Of a stretch of 64,000 nucleotides of DNA, positions 61,566 through 64,000 are shown piece by piece. Position numbers and translations under genes: made by a program. Below the pieces are notes generated by a model. It was given only the letters and a program-made list of their open reading frames with translations. It made no database searches and had not been told where the DNA came from. Within the stretch, counting starts at the first letter, position 1; every line of letters starts with the position of its first letter. Source of the DNA: Aureimonas sp. AU20 (GTDB taxonomy: Bacteria; Pseudomonadota; Alphaproteobacteria; Rhizobiales; Rhizobiaceae); contig NZ_CP006367.1 in the NCBI RefSeq assembly GCF_001442755.1, positions 3,162,001 through 3,226,000 of the forward strand, given 5' to 3'.

Positions 61566-61737
61566 GGTGATCCCCTCGATCTCTGTTTCGTCGGGCCTGC
61601 GGATGGGTCGGCCGGGAGGCTTCGAACGCCTCAGCCAGGCCGCCTGCCGAATGCCTCGCGCCGGTAGACCAGTTTCATCGCCACGCCCCTTGTGGGCCGC
61701 GTAGCGTCCTCGCCGCCCCTCCGGCAAGGCCTCTCAC

Positions 61738-61761
61738 AAAAAAGGCGGGCCGGAGCCCGCC
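61738..61761 (-). terminator. terminator after ftsH
   Basis: GGCGGGC (61744-61750) with GCCCGCC (61755-61761), CGGA loop and six T on the minus strand. Confidence 0.85.
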
Positions 61762-61787
61762 TCTCATTCGATACGCCCGCGATCGCC

Positions 61788-63724
<1,937 letters not shown>

Positions 63725-63728
<4 letters not shown>

Positions 63729-64000
63729 CCGTCCTGGAAATGCGCCCTGGCGACCTCGCGTCTCGCAACGCAGGCGGCTTCGACTTGCCCTCGAATGTAG
63801 GTGTCCGCCACCCCCTTGCCAACAGGTTCACCGCGATTTGCGGCATTTTGGGGCCGGCCGGTTAACACGCTCCGCGCCTCGATCGCCAAATCGGCGCAAA
63901 GCCGCCAGCCGACGCGGCTGCAAACCGCCAGCGCCGGCGGGGTTTCGCCCTGTTTCCAACGAAGCGCGGGATGGGCCGCGACGATGGCGCCCGCTTCGTT
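63725..64000 (-). CDS. tilS: probable TilS C-terminal fragment (tRNA-Ile lysidine synthase)
   Basis: The 3' part of a frame open to the right edge, ending in a TGA that overlaps the ftsH start (ATGA). The visible segment [19 protein letters not shown] fits the C-terminal substrate-binding domain of TilS, and tilS-ftsH is the usual order. The last ~45 residues are not recognisable. No PP-loop is visible because it lies outside the window, so the call is tentative. Confidence 0.45.
63794..63822 (-). promoter_or_regulatory. promoter for ftsH
   Basis: On the minus strand TTGGCA (63817-63822), 17 bases, TACATT (63794-63799), about 66 bases before the ftsH ATG. It lies inside the probable tilS coding end. 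Confidence 0.6.

Overview
The window is GC-rich, gene-dense chromosomal DNA from an alphaproteobacterium of the order Hyphomicrobiales (Rhizobiales). The evidence is the CtrA, ChpT and SciP cell-cycle genes, an EipA-type DUF1134 protein, Omp25-like barrels, a serC leader RNA, many rhizobial DUF families, and an RcGTA-type gene transfer agent (GTA) cluster. A family-level guess (Aurantimonadaceae or a neighbour) is inference only. No insertion sequence, CRISPR array, plasmid function or rRNA was seen.

Layout. 1-7.9 kb: head half of a GTA structural cluster on the minus strand, in canonical order (small terminase, large terminase, portal, small membrane protein, prohead protease, capsid, connectors, DUF3168, major tail protein, gp10, start of the next tail gene), with a strong hairpin terminator directly after the capsid gene. 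8-12.1 kb: YcgN-type protein, a bifunctional penicillin-binding protein and DUF1214/DUF1254 proteins. 12.8-20.8 kb: DUF2336 protein, a DivJ-like kinase operon, DUF5330, SufE, a DnaA-C-domain regulator with DUF6456 partner beside a good LexA box, and a ModE-type regulator. 20.8-32.9 kb: metabolism, including an alcohol dehydrogenase, two sugar kinases, a PaoABC-like molybdo-flavoenzyme, AnmK, an unlinked DUF2793 protein (possible GTA tail fibre), a transporter and a 3-methyladenine glycosylase. 33-44.5 kb: tRNA-Met, MnmA, then the cell-cycle block sciP, fliJ, ctrA, a degenerate receiver, chpT and eipA, followed by RNA methyltransferase, DUF2161, phosphoesterase, response regulator and YbaN-type genes. 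45-52 kb: tRNA-Glu, RluD-type synthase, rpoH, recQ and a large proline-rich membrane protein. 52-64 kb: purA, a transporter, the serC-serA operon with leader RNA, two outer-membrane barrel genes, glmM, ftsH and the probable end of tilS.

How it fits together. CtrA (phosphorylated through ChpT, restrained by SciP) is the regulatory theme. Exact TTAA-N7-TTAA boxes lie beside the DivJ-like kinase and an outer-membrane gene; near matches lie by fliJ/ctrA, the second outer-membrane gene and a DUF2336 gene. In Rhodobacter the CtrA pathway also controls GTA production, so the GTA cluster and the phosphorelay in one window may be functionally linked. A separate novelty is a short dispersed repeat family with terminal inverted repeats, in three divergent copies, each abutting the stop codon of a gene.
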